A stretch of DNA of 64,000 nt from Corinectria fuckeliana (Eukaryota; Ascomycota; Sordariomycetes; Hypocreales; Nectriaceae). Within the stretch, counting starts at the first letter, position 1, and each line of letters starts with the position of its first letter. Below are positions 1 to 12,327 of the stretch, piece after piece. The notes beneath the pieces were generated by a model, which was not told the origin of the DNA, searched no databases, and saw nothing but the letters and a program-made list of their open reading frames with translations. Location: NCBI GenBank assembly GCA_019137255.1, contig WPDH01000281.1, forward strand, positions 1 through 64,000. Direction: 5' to 3'. Both the position numbers and the translations under genes were made by a program.

Positions 1-3000
1 ATATTAGGCCTTATAGTATTAGTAAGATAGCTTATACTACCTACTTTTACCTTATACTTTAAGATAAAACTAAAGCTAGCTTTATATATTATAAGTATAA
101 GAATCTATAAGGACAGAAAGGTTTTTTTCTTATAGACCTTTAGTCTCTTACTATCTAACTTAAATTTTCTAGCTATAGTTAAAATATATAACTCTTAAGA
201 GAGCTAAAAGTAACCTATTATATAGTCCCTAATAACCTTAATCCCTAAGAACTAGTATAACTCCTCTAGGTTCTTAACCTAATACTTTATTATTAAGGTA
301 TTATAAACTTATTACTATTTACTTTTAAACTCTTTTAGCTATATTATAATAATATTATCTATATAGAAGAAGATAAAAAGCTTTTTATACTTAAAGATAT
401 AAGAGTCTTTCTTATAGGCTTTAAAGCCTTAACTAGTAAAAAAGTAAGTAAGATTCTTATACTATAGTTTTAGTAATATCTATAAGCTATAAAGGGCTCT
501 TAGGAGCTTTAAAAAGACTCTCTTTTTAAATATTTCTAGCAGTAGGTAGTAATAAACCTCTCTGCTTAGTAGAGCTTTAATAAAAGTGTTAATAATATTA
601 TATTAATATATATTAAAGTCTTTCTTATAGTATTTTATATATATTACCTAAAAAGTCTTATATGCTAAGATAGATATATAGGTCTTAGTTTTATTCTTAT
701 CCTGCTTATTACTATAAGCTACTAAGTGTATCTTAAAGTAAGTTATATAACTCTATTTATTAACCTTATATATAAACACCTATTTAAGGTTAATAAGCTA
801 AATATTATTATCTAGCTTATCTATAAGAACCTTCTTATAAGCTTTTTTATCCTTTAGGTTTTTAATCTTTAGAAGAAGGCTTATATACTACTAAGATGCC
901 TACAGGGAGGTTATAGCCTGCTTATATAACCTTAAGGCAGGTAGTATTATATTAATATACAGAGAATATCTTCTTATATTTAAAAGAGTCATATTAACTA
1001 TATGTTTTACCTTAGTGTGCTCTTTAAGTTCTTTTTGCCTTTATACCTTAAGAGCTTTCTTTAAGAGCTTCTAACTATAACACCTAAAGATTATATTAGC
1101 TTCCTAAAGGTGCTAGTTATAATCCTTTTAGGTCTTTTATAATAATTCCTCTAGTAACTAAAAAGAGGTATTATTAGGGTTATTATATAAGGTTAAATTA
1201 GCCTTACTATCTGTTTTATCTCTTAATATCTTATTAACCTGTTCTAGTATAATAATCTATATATTAATTAAACTATTATTATCTAATAAGTCTTATAATT
1301 CTAATTTCTCTATAAGATTATTAGGTTTTATAGAGTTATTACTGTTTTTAGCTTATATAGCTAATAAGATATTATTTATAATCTTAGGTGATAGATTATA
1401 TAATAGTATTATGCTTACTACTTTATATAGTAAGCTAAACTAATATAAAGTATTATTAAGAAAAGTAACTTACCTTATAGCTCTCCTAGTAGGAGGGGGA
1501 GAGGGTAAAATAGTCTTAGATATAGCCTTAACACCCCTAATCTTAAGAGTGCTTTCCTTTTCTTATAAAGCCTTTATTTAAGGTTACTATTACTAAGTGT
1601 ATTAGACCTCTTCCTGCTGTTATATCTCTCTTAGAGATATTATAAGTAATACTTAAATCTATAACTTAATAAGATCTAAAAAAGACTTTATAGCTACTAT
1701 ATTAAGACTACCTTTCTTACTAATATTTTTATTATTAGAGACCTCTCTTATATTAATTTAGTCTAAGATTCTATAAGTATATTTCTTATAGGCCTTTATA
1801 TCTTTTTTATATCTTAGATTAAAATATTCTTACTTATTAAACTATATATTAGCAGAGATTATAACCTTCTTACCTTAAGTTACTAGTATATAAATTATAT
1901 ACTATAACTTACTCTTATAGCTAATAAGATACCTAATATAAGCTCTCTTTATAAGTAAGCTTAAAAACTTATATAACTTAATATATTCTAAGGCAGCTAT
2001 AGTTATTAGGTAGGCTAGATACTTAAAGATCTTAATATATACCTATAAGAGCCTTATATCCTTAGGGATATAACTATATATAAAGATATTATCCCTAACC
2101 TAGTCTCACTAGAGCTAGTAAGAAGTTACCTACTGATTTTTCCTTTAATAAGATATATAGTTAAGAAGGTATATTACTATATAGTATATCTTAGAGGCAA
2201 GCTCTTCTAAGAGCCCTAACTTCTTAATTATAACTCTACTTTTTATCTTAATAATTCTTTTTAATACCTTAGCACTCCTGTTTTATATTAGGGTTAATAG
2301 GGCAGACTTATAGATAATTATACTATTATTCTTAAAGATCTCTCTTTTCTCTTTAGTAAAAAGAGCCTTCTTATTATCACACTATAAGAGTAAGATCTTA
2401 AGGCTGTATTAAGTCTATAGCTAGGCTTATAGCTTTCTAAATACACTCCTAATATCTAACTTTAACTTTAGGGGGTAAAAAAAGCATATTTTTATTATTA
2501 TATTTATAAATAAGACCTAATAATAATAGCTATTATATATAAATACTAGAAAGTAATAAAAATTATAATTTATTACTTTTTTAGGCCCTTAAGAGATATA
2601 GTCTAAGAACTTTCTTAAGACTATTATTATTACTTTTATTATAGTATAAACCTAATATTTCTTAAGAAGAGGTCTCTTAACTCTTACCTCTAAACTTAAT
2701 AAGGCTAGCTAATTAAGAGCTTTCTACCCTATATAACTATATTATTAATACTAAAGCTTAGTATTCTCTTTAGGGACTATCCTAAGCTTTAAGGCTATTA
2801 TAACTAAAAGGCTCTAAATAGATACTCTTATTAAAATAACCTACTAGCTTATATAAAGCTATATAAAGGCTACTATCTTAGAAGATCCTTTTATCTAAAG
2901 GACTTCTACTTTCTAATCCTAAATAATACTATTACTATATATTTAGAAGCCTAAGATTATATTAAGATATATCTCTAGTATATAGTAAGCATACTTAAGT

Positions 3001-4700
3001 CTAATAAGCCTACTCTTAGGAAACTTAGAGTATTAAACTCTTAGGTTAACTATATCTTAGCTCTTTATAAATATCTTACTATCTCTTATATAAGTAGTCT
3101 TCTTAACCTCCTAATTAAAGCCTTCTTTAGAGAACTAGTCTATATAGTTAAAAAAGTGGTATAAGACACTAGAATTATAAATAGTAATATCCCTAATTAT
3201 AAGATCTATAAAGGTTATATTATATATAGCTATATATAAGGTATTTATATAAGAAATAAGACCTAAAAGAGGGGTTTAATAAGTAATAGTAATTATCTCT
3301 ACCTTCTCTTTTAGACTGCTAATTAGTATATAAGTTACCTTTTTTACTAGGGTCTAAGTATTAGCCTTTTTTAGCTCTTCTAGGTACTTATTAAACTGCT
3401 TCTTAAGAGTCTTATCCTGCCTAAGGTAAAAACTCTAGCCCTCTAGGGTATATTTCTTTTTATATAAGGCTAGAAAGTTAAAATATCTTTCTTACTATAT
3501 AGATATCTATATAAAATACCTTCTTTCACAGCTAAAGCACTTTTAACTTATAGCTTTAGTCTACTAGCTTAACTAAGAAGAGTTTAATAACTTAAAGGCT
3601 ATTATAAAGTAAGCCTAAGAAGAATTTAACTTTTCTTTTCTTATATTATTATAAAAAAGGTGTATAATCTTAAGCAGATTATTCACCTTTTCGCCTTTAC
3701 TCTCCTGTCTTATAATAAGCTTATCCTAAGCATAATAAAACTCTTACTAGGGCTTTATCACCTTTAGGAACTTCTTTCTAGCCCTCTTCTTATTAATAGT
3801 GATTATCTTATATATAATATAATTCTTCTAAGCCTTCTTAAACTAGTTAGCCTAGGCTTTCTAATCTTTTAACTCTTTCTTAGTCACTAAAGCCTAAAAC
3901 TTTATCTTAACTCTATAGATATTATTCTTATCTTTAAGATTAATAAAAAGCTTAAGATAGCTAATAATCTTCTTAAGATCTTATATTTTCCTAATATATA
4001 TAGTATAACTACCTAAGAGGGTTTTTAAGATAGATATCTTAAGCTTATTTAGCTTCTTCTTCTTAAGAGTCTTATCTTATAAGCTCTTATCTTATCTTAC
4101 CTACTATAGTATAAATAGCCTATTATTATTAGCTTACTTAATATTATAATCTTACTACTAATCTTTAAGGTTAAGCTAATAAATCTATATAATAAGAGCC
4201 TTTTTCTTACTATTACTAATACCTAAAAAATCTAGTCTTTTAAGCTTTAAAGAGAAGTCTCTCTTATTAATAACTAGTATAAGATCTAATACTAGATTAT
4301 TAATACCTAATATAGTCTCTAAGCTAATATATTCTTAGATTCTATATATTATAACTAGAGTATAAATACACTTTAGCTATAAGGTCTAGTTTTTAGCCTT
4401 TTTTAGCTTAAAAAGAAAGTCTAAAAATACTTTTATACTATCTATATCTATTATATTAGTAGCTAAAAGTATATTAAGTACTTAATAAGTAAATAGCTTT
4501 AGATTATATAAATCACTTAAATCAGAATTTATAGGCCTTAATAGGTAATTACTTAGCTAAGAGAGGAATTAATTACTTATAGGTCTTTTCCTAATATTAA
4601 AAATAATACTAGATTAATACTAAAGGCTAGAATTCACTTAAAAAGTTACTACTAGGCTTATAACTATTAATATAACTATATATATTATATAACTATACTA
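1..4700 (-). mobile_element. RIP-degraded Ty1/copia-like retrotransposon relic (continues left of the window)
   Basis: About 4.7 kb of extremely AT-rich sequence with almost no CpG or CpA-rich stretches and no long ORF on either strand. Composition changes sharply near 4.70 kb. Read on the minus strand and tolerating stops, positions of about 730 down to 150 resemble a copia reverse transcriptase: an 'FIKALL..EVYY' segment, then 'LRALYSL', then 'FFYIDNIII' near 365-335 at the place of the YVDD catalytic box, then 'NLEELYQFLGI' matching the usual 'DLGEL.WFLGI'. This order fits gag-integrase-RT running right to left, with RNase H at or beyond the left edge. LTRs were not identified. The C-to-T/G-to-A saturation is as expected for RIP. 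Family assignment rests on the RT remnant only. Confidence 0.75.
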
Positions 4701-5053
4701 AGCTAGGAAAAGAGGGCAGAACAGTAAGTCCCTAAGGGGATCACTATTATCGCTAGATGCCTAGCATCTAAGGCAGAAATGTGGACGGTGCCCGATAGCG
4801 GGCCTGACTAGTGGTCCTACCACCAACAGATCCACTCCGTTGGTGATGATGCAGCCGTGTTAATCGAATCCCTGTGGTCTCAGTGAGAGTTGGCTAGTTA
4901 CCAGACTGCCTCTGCTGGCTTTATTTGGTCGGTTAATCCAGGCGTGTCTTGCTTCCTCTTGTGCTCTGGTAGTTTCTCCTCTTCAAGTCTTGGTTCAACT
5001 CCAATAACACACCTGTCTGTCCGCTTGCTCCCTCAAGGGCTCTTTCCAGCACT
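4701..5053. other. Boundary and upstream region of the FAD-oxidase gene
   Basis: Balanced-composition DNA between the AT-rich island and the first gene. It holds a short hairpin-like palindrome (about 4754-4770, 7-bp arms). No gene or clear core promoter element was recognised. Confidence 0.4.
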
Positions 5054-6835
5054 ATGAAAGCCTCCATCACTGGTCTCCTACTGCTTGGCGCATACGCATC
5101 CGCGACCGCTTCGGATCCGCCCCGCGATTGCGTAAGTCCTTGTCTTGAAGCCAGGCATTCCTTCTCTCTGACCGATACACGCAGTGCTCTGCTCTCGCTG
5201 CCATCCCCGGGCTGAAGGGCAAAGTCTACACCTCAGACAACGCCAAGTACGCCCTCCGGCTGCAGACTTACTACTCTGCCAACGCCGCCCTGGCGCCTTG
5301 GTGCATGGTGCTCCCCGAGAATACCGAGGATGTCTCTACCATTGCCAAAGTCGTTTCCAAGCAGCAGTGTCCGTTTGGTATACGAAGCGGTGCGCACTCG
5401 GCATGGAAGGGATCTAACGGTGTCGAAAAGGGCATAACCGTCGACTTTAGTATGGCTCTCTTGACCTTATTTTGACATTGACATCAACTAACGTATCTTG
5501 CAGGCTACATGAACTCGACGACGTACGATGCAAAGAAGCAGATTGTCTCGATCCAGCCGGGCTCCAACTGGGGAGAGTCATACGAAGCGCTGAATAAATA
5601 CGGGGTCTGCACAGTCGGTGGCCGGGCATCTGTCGTTGGCGTCGGTGGTTTCACGACTGGTGGAGGAGTGAGATGATCTTTCAGTACTCTGTTACGTTCT
5701 GTACGTGACGCTTTACTAACAAGACATCCAGTATTCCTTCCACTCTAACGCTCACGGCTTCGCTTGCGACTCGGTCGCCAACTTCGAGGTTGTCCTTGCT
5801 GACGGCCGCATCGTCAATGCCAACAAGGACAAGAACGCCGATTTGTGGAAGTCGCTCAAGGGCGGTTCCGGAAACTTCGGCTTTGTTACTCGCATCGACC
5901 AGTGTACGCCATCTCATATATTTCTTTCTTTATTTTCTTCCGTAAACTGGGATCTAGTGATGCTAACTCTACTAGATGTCGTCGAGTCTAACAAACTCTG
6001 GGGAGGTTTCGTGTTCTACGACCTGGCCGACCGTGACGCCGTCTTCGAAGCGTACATCAAGTTTGCCGAAAAGATGGATCAGGACCTTGCCTCGCAGCTT
6101 ATCGTGTCTGTCCAGTACGACGGCACCCAGCGCCTTCTCCTCTCGGTTGCCTCCAACTCCCAGGCAATCGACTCAGCGCCTGCCTTTGACAACCTCTTCG
6201 CTATCAAGAACCTCTCCAGCACTTTAAGCACTGGCAACATCTCAGATCTTGTTCCTCAGTTCACTGGACCCACGCCTCTAGGTCTTTAGTAAGTCTCTCC
6301 CATCGCGGAGAACCTACCCTATGCTAACATCTCTAGTGCCAACTGGATGACGGGCCAAACGACAAACGACATCCGCGTCATGAAGTTCGTCGAGGAAAAA
6401 CACAAGGAATACGTCGAGAAGATGAAGGCCGCAGCCCCCGGTGCCGACTTCAGTGTCCTCGTGCAGTTCCAGCCCGTCACGGAGTCCATGGTGGCCCATT
6501 CCTGTAAGGCTGGCGGCAATGTTCTCGGCCTTGATGCCGTTGTGGCCGATGGCCCGACGATCATGTGGCTTGTCGCCGTGACCGTCGACACAGCTGCTAA
6601 CCAGAAGAAGATTGCCCCCTTGACGTTGGAGTACAGGGACGCCGTCAACAAGTACGCCGCCAAGATCGGCGCCCAAAAAAACTGGGAGTACCTCAACTAT
6701 GCTCTGGGCGACCAGCATCCCATCCAGCAGTACGGGTCTGAGTCTGTAAAGCTTCTCAAGTCTACGTCCAAGAAGTATGACCCGAAGGCTGTGTTCCAGA
6801 AACTGCGACAGTCTGGCTTCAAGCTCCCGGCTTAG
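5054..6835 (+). CDS. Secreted FAD-linked oxidoreductase (BBE-like/VAO family)
   Basis: Six exons: 5054-5131, 5185-5449, 5504-5667, 5732-5903, 5976-6288, 6337-6835, giving 496 residues. All introns are GT..AG and 48-72 bp. The first 20 or so residues form a signal peptide (MKAS..LLLGAYASATA). The FAD-binding (PCMH) domain carries 'IRSGAHS', whose His is the usual site of covalent FAD attachment, then 'VGGRASVVGVGGFTTGGG', then 'HGFACDSVANFEVVLADG' and 'LWKSLKGGSGNFGFVTRIDQY'. The C-terminal 'NWEYLNYA' segment corresponds to the conserved BBE tail. Relatives oxidise sugars, alcohols or secondary metabolites with O2, releasing H2O2; the substrate cannot be told here. It is tail to tail with the GH43 gene. 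The first residue of the usual GGH motif is followed by Ala instead of Gly, a modest deviation. Confidence 0.88.
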
Positions 6836-7160
6836 ACGTGGGGACGGCGGGGATATAGGTGGATAGCGCGAGAGTTCGTTAACAGGGTGGATGTTGAGCT
6901 GAGCTCTCGGATACTGAACTGCGTTTGACGACATGGACGCTTTCCTGCTAGACCCAGTGAAGGACGTGGGTAGGCGAATGTAGCGTAGCATTCTGTGGAT
7001 AATCTTCACATACAAATTGAGGCAACGTACCCCCGTGAAACTTCTGTCGCCTTTCAGGGGCATGGTTCGTAAACACTGTATTTATCGCTGTTCCTCGTTG
7101 ACTCCTGACACATAATCCTTTCAGCTACATCAAAGGCTAAGTTTGACTTGTCTGTTACTC
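6836..7160. other. Convergent 3' intergenic region
   Basis: 325 bp between the tail-to-tail oxidase and GH43 genes. Nothing recognised beyond presumed 3' untranslated sequence. Confidence 0.4.
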
Positions 7161-9455
7161 TCAGACTCTCCACCGGGACCGTCTCTGCCATCTCTTGTCT
7201 GCCGCACACTCTGAAATCACCTCCGCCCCCGGACCATCCAACGTTGGAGCTACCTCGTTGATCAGACCAGTAGACGTATCAAAAGTCAACAAGTCAATAG
7301 CGGTCTCTCGGTGTGTGCCGTCTCCATCTGGGATGCGGAACCGGTGGTAGGCAATGTACCAGTCATCCGTTCCCGGGACGTTGACGATGGAGTTGTGTCC
7401 CGTAGCGTAGATGCCCTGGGACGCATCCTGCTGTAGGATCACGCCGTGGTAGACCCATGGGCCGTGTACGCTGTCTGAAGTCGCATAGCCAACTCGGTAG
7501 TTCTCAGAGCCCGTGTCGTCGATGGAGTACGTCAGGTGGTACACTCCTTGGCGGTAGTTGACAAAGAGGCCCTCGCGGAAGTCCTCTAGACCACTGAGAG
7601 CTCCGGCGCTGCTCCAGTTGATGGAGACCATGGACTCGTCTAATTCGGCATACAGGGGAGCTCCGTTGCCCCAGAAGAGATAGTACTTGCCGGAGACGGG
7701 ATCGTGGAAGGCGCAAGGATCGATGGCCTGATTCGAAGTAACGGCCTCGTTGTTGACAATCATGGCCTCTGGGATCGCCTCGAAAGGCCCATCGGGAGAA
7801 CCCGCCACAGCGACGCCGATAGTCTTCCTGTTGTATGTAGGGTTCTGCCCGCTGAAGTAAAAGTAGTATGTCCCATCGCGCTCGGCGATTGTTGGGGCCC
7901 AGGCATTCCCAGTCGCCCACGGAACGTTACCAGCCTCACCATCGAGAGTGAGGAAGGGCTCGTCGGAGCGAGTCCACGACACAAGGTCAGGCGACTTCCA
8001 GACGTAAAAGTCCTTGCCGCCCCAGCTGGCGTAGCCATCGGTGGTCGCGTAGATGTAATAGAAGCAGCCATAGCTGATAATGTTGGGGTCAGCGTAGAGG
8101 CCGGGAAGCACGGGGTTGCTGCGCTTCTCCACGACGTGAGTTGAGGATGCATCTCGCTTGGCTTTGGCTTTGACCTTGGACAAACTCTGTGTGAGCGTAG
8201 ATAGCTCGCTGGCGGTGATTGGCATGACTGTTCCGTGGCGAGGACTGGCGGGGAGGCTGTACGAGCTGGAGACTGTCCAGGCCGGGTTGGCAATGTCCTC
8301 CGTCTCGAGAGGGATGTATCCGCGGCCGCCGTACTCGTCGACAAACAGGTAGTACTTGTCGCCGTTGCTGTCCTCCGGGTTCGACTTGAACGCAGTTGGG
8401 CCCTCGACAGCGCTGGTGCCGGCATTCTTGCCAATGCACGTAGCGACGATGGTCCACGCGTCGAGAGTCGCACGCAGCTCCGATGACTTCTCCTGGATGA
8501 TGTCGGTGCATCCCGTCTCGCTGGCGCCTTCGTCCTTGGTGAAGCGGTAGTACACGTCGTCGGCCTTGATGATGGTCGAGTCGATGCGCGACATGCCGGC
8601 GTCTTGCCAGATGACGGGCTCGCTGAAGGTGATGAAGTCGCGCGTGGTGGCGTAGAGCATGCGGTGATAGGTGCTACCAGTGTGGTTGGTGTCGTCCTCG
8701 CCGTAGAGAGAAGATGCCCAGAAGACAACGTATGCGCCCAGCTCGTCGTCGTAGTAGGCTTCAGGTGCCCATGTGTTGCCAGCCGTAGATGGGGAGACGA
8801 GGACGTGCCGCTGGTCGGACCAGGTGACGAGGTCGTGCGATTCCCAGATCTCCAGGTATCGGCTTCCCGTGCGGACCGAGTCGCTCCAAGACGTCCCGCT
8901 ACCTATGGACAGATCTGTGGCGAGAAGATAGAAGGTATCGCCCTCGGGGGATCGGATGATGAACGGATCTCTCAGACCGCCAGTTCCCCTGGAGGACGAG
9001 AGGACGGGCTGCCCGCTGTTCAACTCGGTCCAGTCCAGAGCGTCGTTTCCCTGGCTGGCAGCAAAGTAGATCTTCTCGCCGCTGATGGAGTTTCCCGTGA
9101 AGTAGGCGAATGCGTAGGCTTCGAATGCAGCTATAGCAGTAGCAGCTCGGACGTTGGCCGATAGGACTCTTGTGCGCGTTACATGGTCCTGGGTGATTGA
9201 GGCGGTGAGATTGACCTCGGCGTCGGTGGCTTGTCTCGTCACACGGCCGTCTGCGGAGATGATGGACGAGTCGGAGCTCTGCCAGGTGATGGGGAGGCCG
9301 TCTGATGCAGTTTCGGGCAGCAGCAAGTTGCCTCTGACATCGTCAATGTTGTTCACGGAGACATTAGCGAGAGCTGAGGCAAGCTCATCCGAGGTGGTCT
9401 GCGCAACAGCACAGGGCAAAGCCAGCCCAAGCATCGTGACCCATAGAGAACGCAT
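7161..9455 (-). CDS. Secreted protein with two glycoside hydrolase family 43 modules
   Basis: Single-exon, 764 residues. Signal peptide 1-18, then a short Ig-like bacterial-type module at about 20-100 ('ITWQSSDSSIISADGRVTR'). First GH43 propeller about 105-425 with candidate catalytic residues D163 (LRDPF), D292 (RIDST) and E351 (VEGPTAF). Second GH43 propeller about 447-745 with D456 (LYADP), D579 (AIDPC) and E628 (REGLF). GH43 enzymes act on arabinan, arabinoxylan and xylo-oligosaccharides, so a role in plant or decaying biomass is likely; exact specificity is open. The linker holds two Lys-Arg sites, at 433-434 and 444-445, which could be Kex2 cleavage sites separating the modules. The C-terminal tail after the second module is basic (KRWQRRSRWR). 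Start ATG at 9455 directly precedes the signal peptide. Confidence 0.93.
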   Translation of the reverse strand: MRSLWVTMLGLALPCAVAQTTSDELASALANVSVNNIDDVRGNLLLPETASDGLPITWQSSDSSIISADGRVTRQATDAEVNLTASITQDHVTRTRVLSANVRAATAIAAFEAYAFAYFTGNSISGEKIYFAASQGNDALDWTELNSGQPVLSSSRGTGGLRDPFIIRSPEGDTFYLLATDLSIGSGTSWSDSVRTGSRYLEIWESHDLVTWSDQRHVLVSPSTAGNTWAPEAYYDDELGAYVVFWASSLYGEDDTNHTGSTYHRMLYATTRDFITFSEPVIWQDAGMSRIDSTIIKADDVYYRFTKDEGASETGCTDIIQEKSSELRATLDAWTIVATCIGKNAGTSAVEGPTAFKSNPEDSNGDKYYLFVDEYGGRGYIPLETEDIANPAWTVSSSYSLPASPRHGTVMPITASELSTLTQSLSKVKAKAKRDASSTHVVEKRSNPVLPGLYADPNIISYGCFYYIYATTDGYASWGGKDFYVWKSPDLVSWTRSDEPFLTLDGEAGNVPWATGNAWAPTIAERDGTYYFYFSGQNPTYNRKTIGVAVAGSPDGPFEAIPEAMIVNNEAVTSNQAIDPCAFHDPVSGKYYLFWGNGAPLYAELDESMVSINWSSAGALSGLEDFREGLFVNYRQGVYHLTYSIDDTGSENYRVGYATSDSVHGPWVYHGVILQQDASQGIYATGHNSIVNVPGTDDWYIAYHRFRIPDGDGTHRETAIDLLTFDTSTGLINEVAPTLDGPGAEVISECAADKRWQRRSRWRV

Positions 9456-11328
9456 CGTGAAGTATCTGTTGACCTGTCAACTAATCTACTACGTGAGACA
9501 ATCCCCTGAAAAGGGCAGCATTTATACAATACAGCGGAGGGTCATATCACACTCGGCCAAGTTCAGCCCGAAACCGCCATCACGAGTGGACCCTCCATGT
9601 TTGCGCTCGAATGAACGCTGGGCTCCCCCACTTGCGACGTGACATTTCCCCAGATTCGGCGCGGTCTAGGTTCCTCCTGATCACCTTTGCCTATTTGCCT
9701 CATTCGCGACCCAATCATGGCGGTAAAGACTGCGGATCAGCCATGTACCGAGGTCCAACTGGCCAGTCTCGTAGAGGGGCGGGAGGGGATCATTACGAGA
9801 GGAACTGGATAGGGTTCTGGCTATACTTGAGGTTTCCACCTATCATCTCTGGGCTGGCCGTGTTAATTGGCCGTGTTAATTGGGGTTCGGTTTAGGCTTC
9901 TGGAAAATGTGCGGTGAGTGAAAGTTACATCGGCCGTCATGCTATCGCGTGGTGTAGCCTGAGCAATCATACGTTATGATGATTCCTCCAGAGAGTTGCG
10001 CTTCAACATCATCATCCATGCGTTTCAATCCATTTTCGAGAGAGTCGGCTCGTTCTCAAGATGGCTGGTGAGTTTACTCCTAACATGGAAAATTCGATCA
10101 AGGCTAAATGCAGAACTCTGGCCACCATGGCGGATATTCCTCTTACGAAGCAGTTTCTTGTCTAATTAATGTTGCATTGATCTCAAAGGGATTTCGGCGT
10201 AGCCTAGAATAGAACAGACAAGGTGCTGCAGTCACAAACGCCTTTATTTATGGATTCAAGTTGCACCCTTCTCTACTAGCTGTATCCTCAAGACTGGATT
10301 CAAGGCTGTATCACTTCCTAGCACGGGTGCACGTACTCTTCACTTCGGCTGCTACGTATTCAAGGAGATGTTCAAGGATGGCTGACTAGAATGTCGAGTA
10401 AATAGCATCACAAATCTGCTCTTGTAGAGCGAACGCAAGGTAATTAAGCATGGGGTGTTTGCTGTTAAGCCTCCTCGAATTGCCGACGCCGGAGCTATGG
10501 TCGGCCACGTTGGGCATTGTCTGTTGAAGTTCGCCGTCATCCTCACTACGCCGAACCCCTTCTACAGTTAGGAGAGCAAGACTACATTTGATGCGATATT
10601 GAGTAGGCCCTAGTATTTGGCCTACTTGCTTGCAAACTTAGTTCATGTAGGTCTGGTTTGGGAAATCGTCGATCGCAAGTCCACGGGGTTGCTTGTGCGA
10701 GTGATTGACAAGCTTTACTCATATACAAAAATGAAGCATTCAAATCACAAGAATAGGCCTAGGTCTAAGTAGTTAATTGGGTGTTGCGGATGGAGTCGAC
10801 AATTGCAAATCAATCAGCTGAGCACGGAGGAGTTAGTTAACTGGGTATATACGTCATAACCACACAGTGGTTATGACCAACACGAAGCTTTAAAGTCTGT
10901 GCTTTTCTCGTGTCTCAGGCCATTTAAGCTGGCGAAGCGGATGTTTATGTGGGCTGTTGCGTATATCGCGTTGATTATAGACAAGTGGAGTTTCGGACAG
11001 TTGTCCCTTTATAGTTAGAACTGTCGGTTTGCAAGCCGCGTACCAATCATCGTCAGTCTGGGTGTAGTATATTATGTCAAGTTCCGCACAAGGTCCGCAT
11101 GGAACCAAGGCGGGCCGCCGGCAATAGTACTTTAAAACCGAGGACGTGCATGAAAGTGCCGGAATTAAGACGTTCAAGCACACCGAGGTTCGAGGCTGAA
11201 TAGATCCGGGGAAAGCTGGCATGAGGGAATATCGACAACTTTGTATAAATGGGACTGCTTCTCTCATTGTTAAATCCTATGCTTGCAGTAAACGTATCGC
11301 AAACCCATCCCGTTCTACATACATAATA
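9456..11328. other. Intergenic region, no gene recognised
   Basis: About 1.9 kb upstream of both the GH43 gene and the SDR gene, so it holds both promoters. A 13-bp direct tandem repeat lies at 9855-9880. No coding similarity or RNA gene was recognised. Confidence 0.4.
9855..9880. repeat. Tandem repeat, 2 x 13 bp
   Basis: Two adjacent copies of TGGCCGTGTTAAT, about 400 bp upstream of the GH43 start codon. Function unknown. Confidence 0.8.
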
Positions 11329-12327
11329 ATGGCTCGATATGAAGCAGCTCACGTCAAGCCCGAGGGTCCAGGCGACGCTCGGCCAACGGCATTGCAAATT
11401 ATAAAGGATGAAGAAGCCGAAGGCACACTCAAGGGCAAGGTCATTGTCATCACCGGCACGTCATCTGGCATTGGTATCGAGACGGTCCGCGCTCTCGCAA
11501 CTACTGGCGCAAAACTCTTCCTGACGGCCAGAGATACCGCCAAGGCAGAGACAGCCTTGGCCGATATACTTGATCCCAAGCAGGCAGAACTTGTCCAGAT
11601 GGACCAGACGTCCTTTGACAGCGTGCGTGCAGCTGCAAAGGCTATCCTCGCAAATACAGACAAGATCAATATCCTAGTCAACAATGCCGGCGTCATGGCA
11701 GTTCCCGATCTCCAGCTCACCAAGGATGGCAACGAGCTGCAGTTTGGAACAAACCACCTCGCCCATTTCCTCTTCTTCCAGCTGCTGAAACCGGCTCTGC
11801 TCGCTGCCGCAACTCCCGAGCTCCCTTCCCGAGTCGTGAACTTGGCTTCCTCGGGCCACCGGATTGGCGGCATCAACGAGTCGGACAATTACAACTACCA
11901 AAAGGGAGGCTATTCCCCGTGGACGGCCTACGCGCAGTCGAAGACGGCCAACGTGTACATGGCCAACGAGATCGAACGCCGATACGGCTCCCAAGGGCTG
12001 CATGCGACCAGTGTTCATCCCGGCGGCATTAGCACGCCTCTCCAGAGGCATCTTCCCGCAGCGCACATCGAGGCGTGGTCCGCAGACGAGAATATGGTCA
12101 AGGTTATGAAGAGCCCGGCTCAAGGAGCTGCAACAACCGTTTGGGCCGCGATTGGCAAGGAGTGGAAGAACAAGGGTGGCAAATATCTCGAAGAGTGCAG
12201 CGAGTCGAAGCAGGGCAAAGACGATGGCAATGTTATGGGTACAGGTTATGTCAGCCATACTTACGACCAGCAGAAAGCGGCCAGACTTTGGGAGGACTCA
12301 TTGAAGATTGTGGGACTGAGCGAGTAA
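11329..12327 (+). CDS. Short-chain dehydrogenase/reductase, retinol-dehydrogenase-like
   Basis: Single exon, 332 residues from the ATG at 11329. An upstream in-frame ATG at 11221 would add 36 residues of non-SDR sequence, so the downstream start is preferred. It has the Rossmann glycine motif 'TGTSSGIG' near residue 46, 'LVNNAGVMA', a Ser-containing strand ('VVNLASSGH') and the catalytic 'YAQSK'. The length and the 'FGTNHLAHFLFFQLL' helix fit the extended WWOX/retinol-dehydrogenase-like fungal SDR group. It is an NAD(P)-dependent oxidoreductase of a hydroxy or keto group, probably cytosolic as no signal or membrane segment is seen. The substrate is unknown and no cluster partner is adjacent. 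Confidence 0.9.
   Translation: MARYEAAHVKPEGPGDARPTALQIIKDEEAEGTLKGKVIVITGTSSGIGIETVRALATTGAKLFLTARDTAKAETALADILDPKQAELVQMDQTSFDSVRAAAKAILANTDKINILVNNAGVMAVPDLQLTKDGNELQFGTNHLAHFLFFQLLKPALLAAATPELPSRVVNLASSGHRIGGINESDNYNYQKGGYSPWTAYAQSKTANVYMANEIERRYGSQGLHATSVHPGGISTPLQRHLPAAHIEAWSADENMVKVMKSPAQGAATTVWAAIGKEWKNKGGKYLEECSESKQGKDDGNVMGTGYVSHTYDQQKAARLWEDSLKIVGLSE

Noticed and set aside
3500..3550. Possible gag CCHC zinc knuckle on the minus strand of the copia relic
   Set aside because: Only the first two Cys of the motif can be read; spacing and later ligands are not preserved, so not listed.
8604..9164. 186-residue plus-strand frame inside the GH43 gene
   Set aside because: Antisense shadow of a well-supported coding sequence.
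11221..11328. Upstream ATG extension of the SDR
   Set aside because: Adds 36 residues without SDR similarity or targeting signal; the ATG at 11329 matches family N-termini better.
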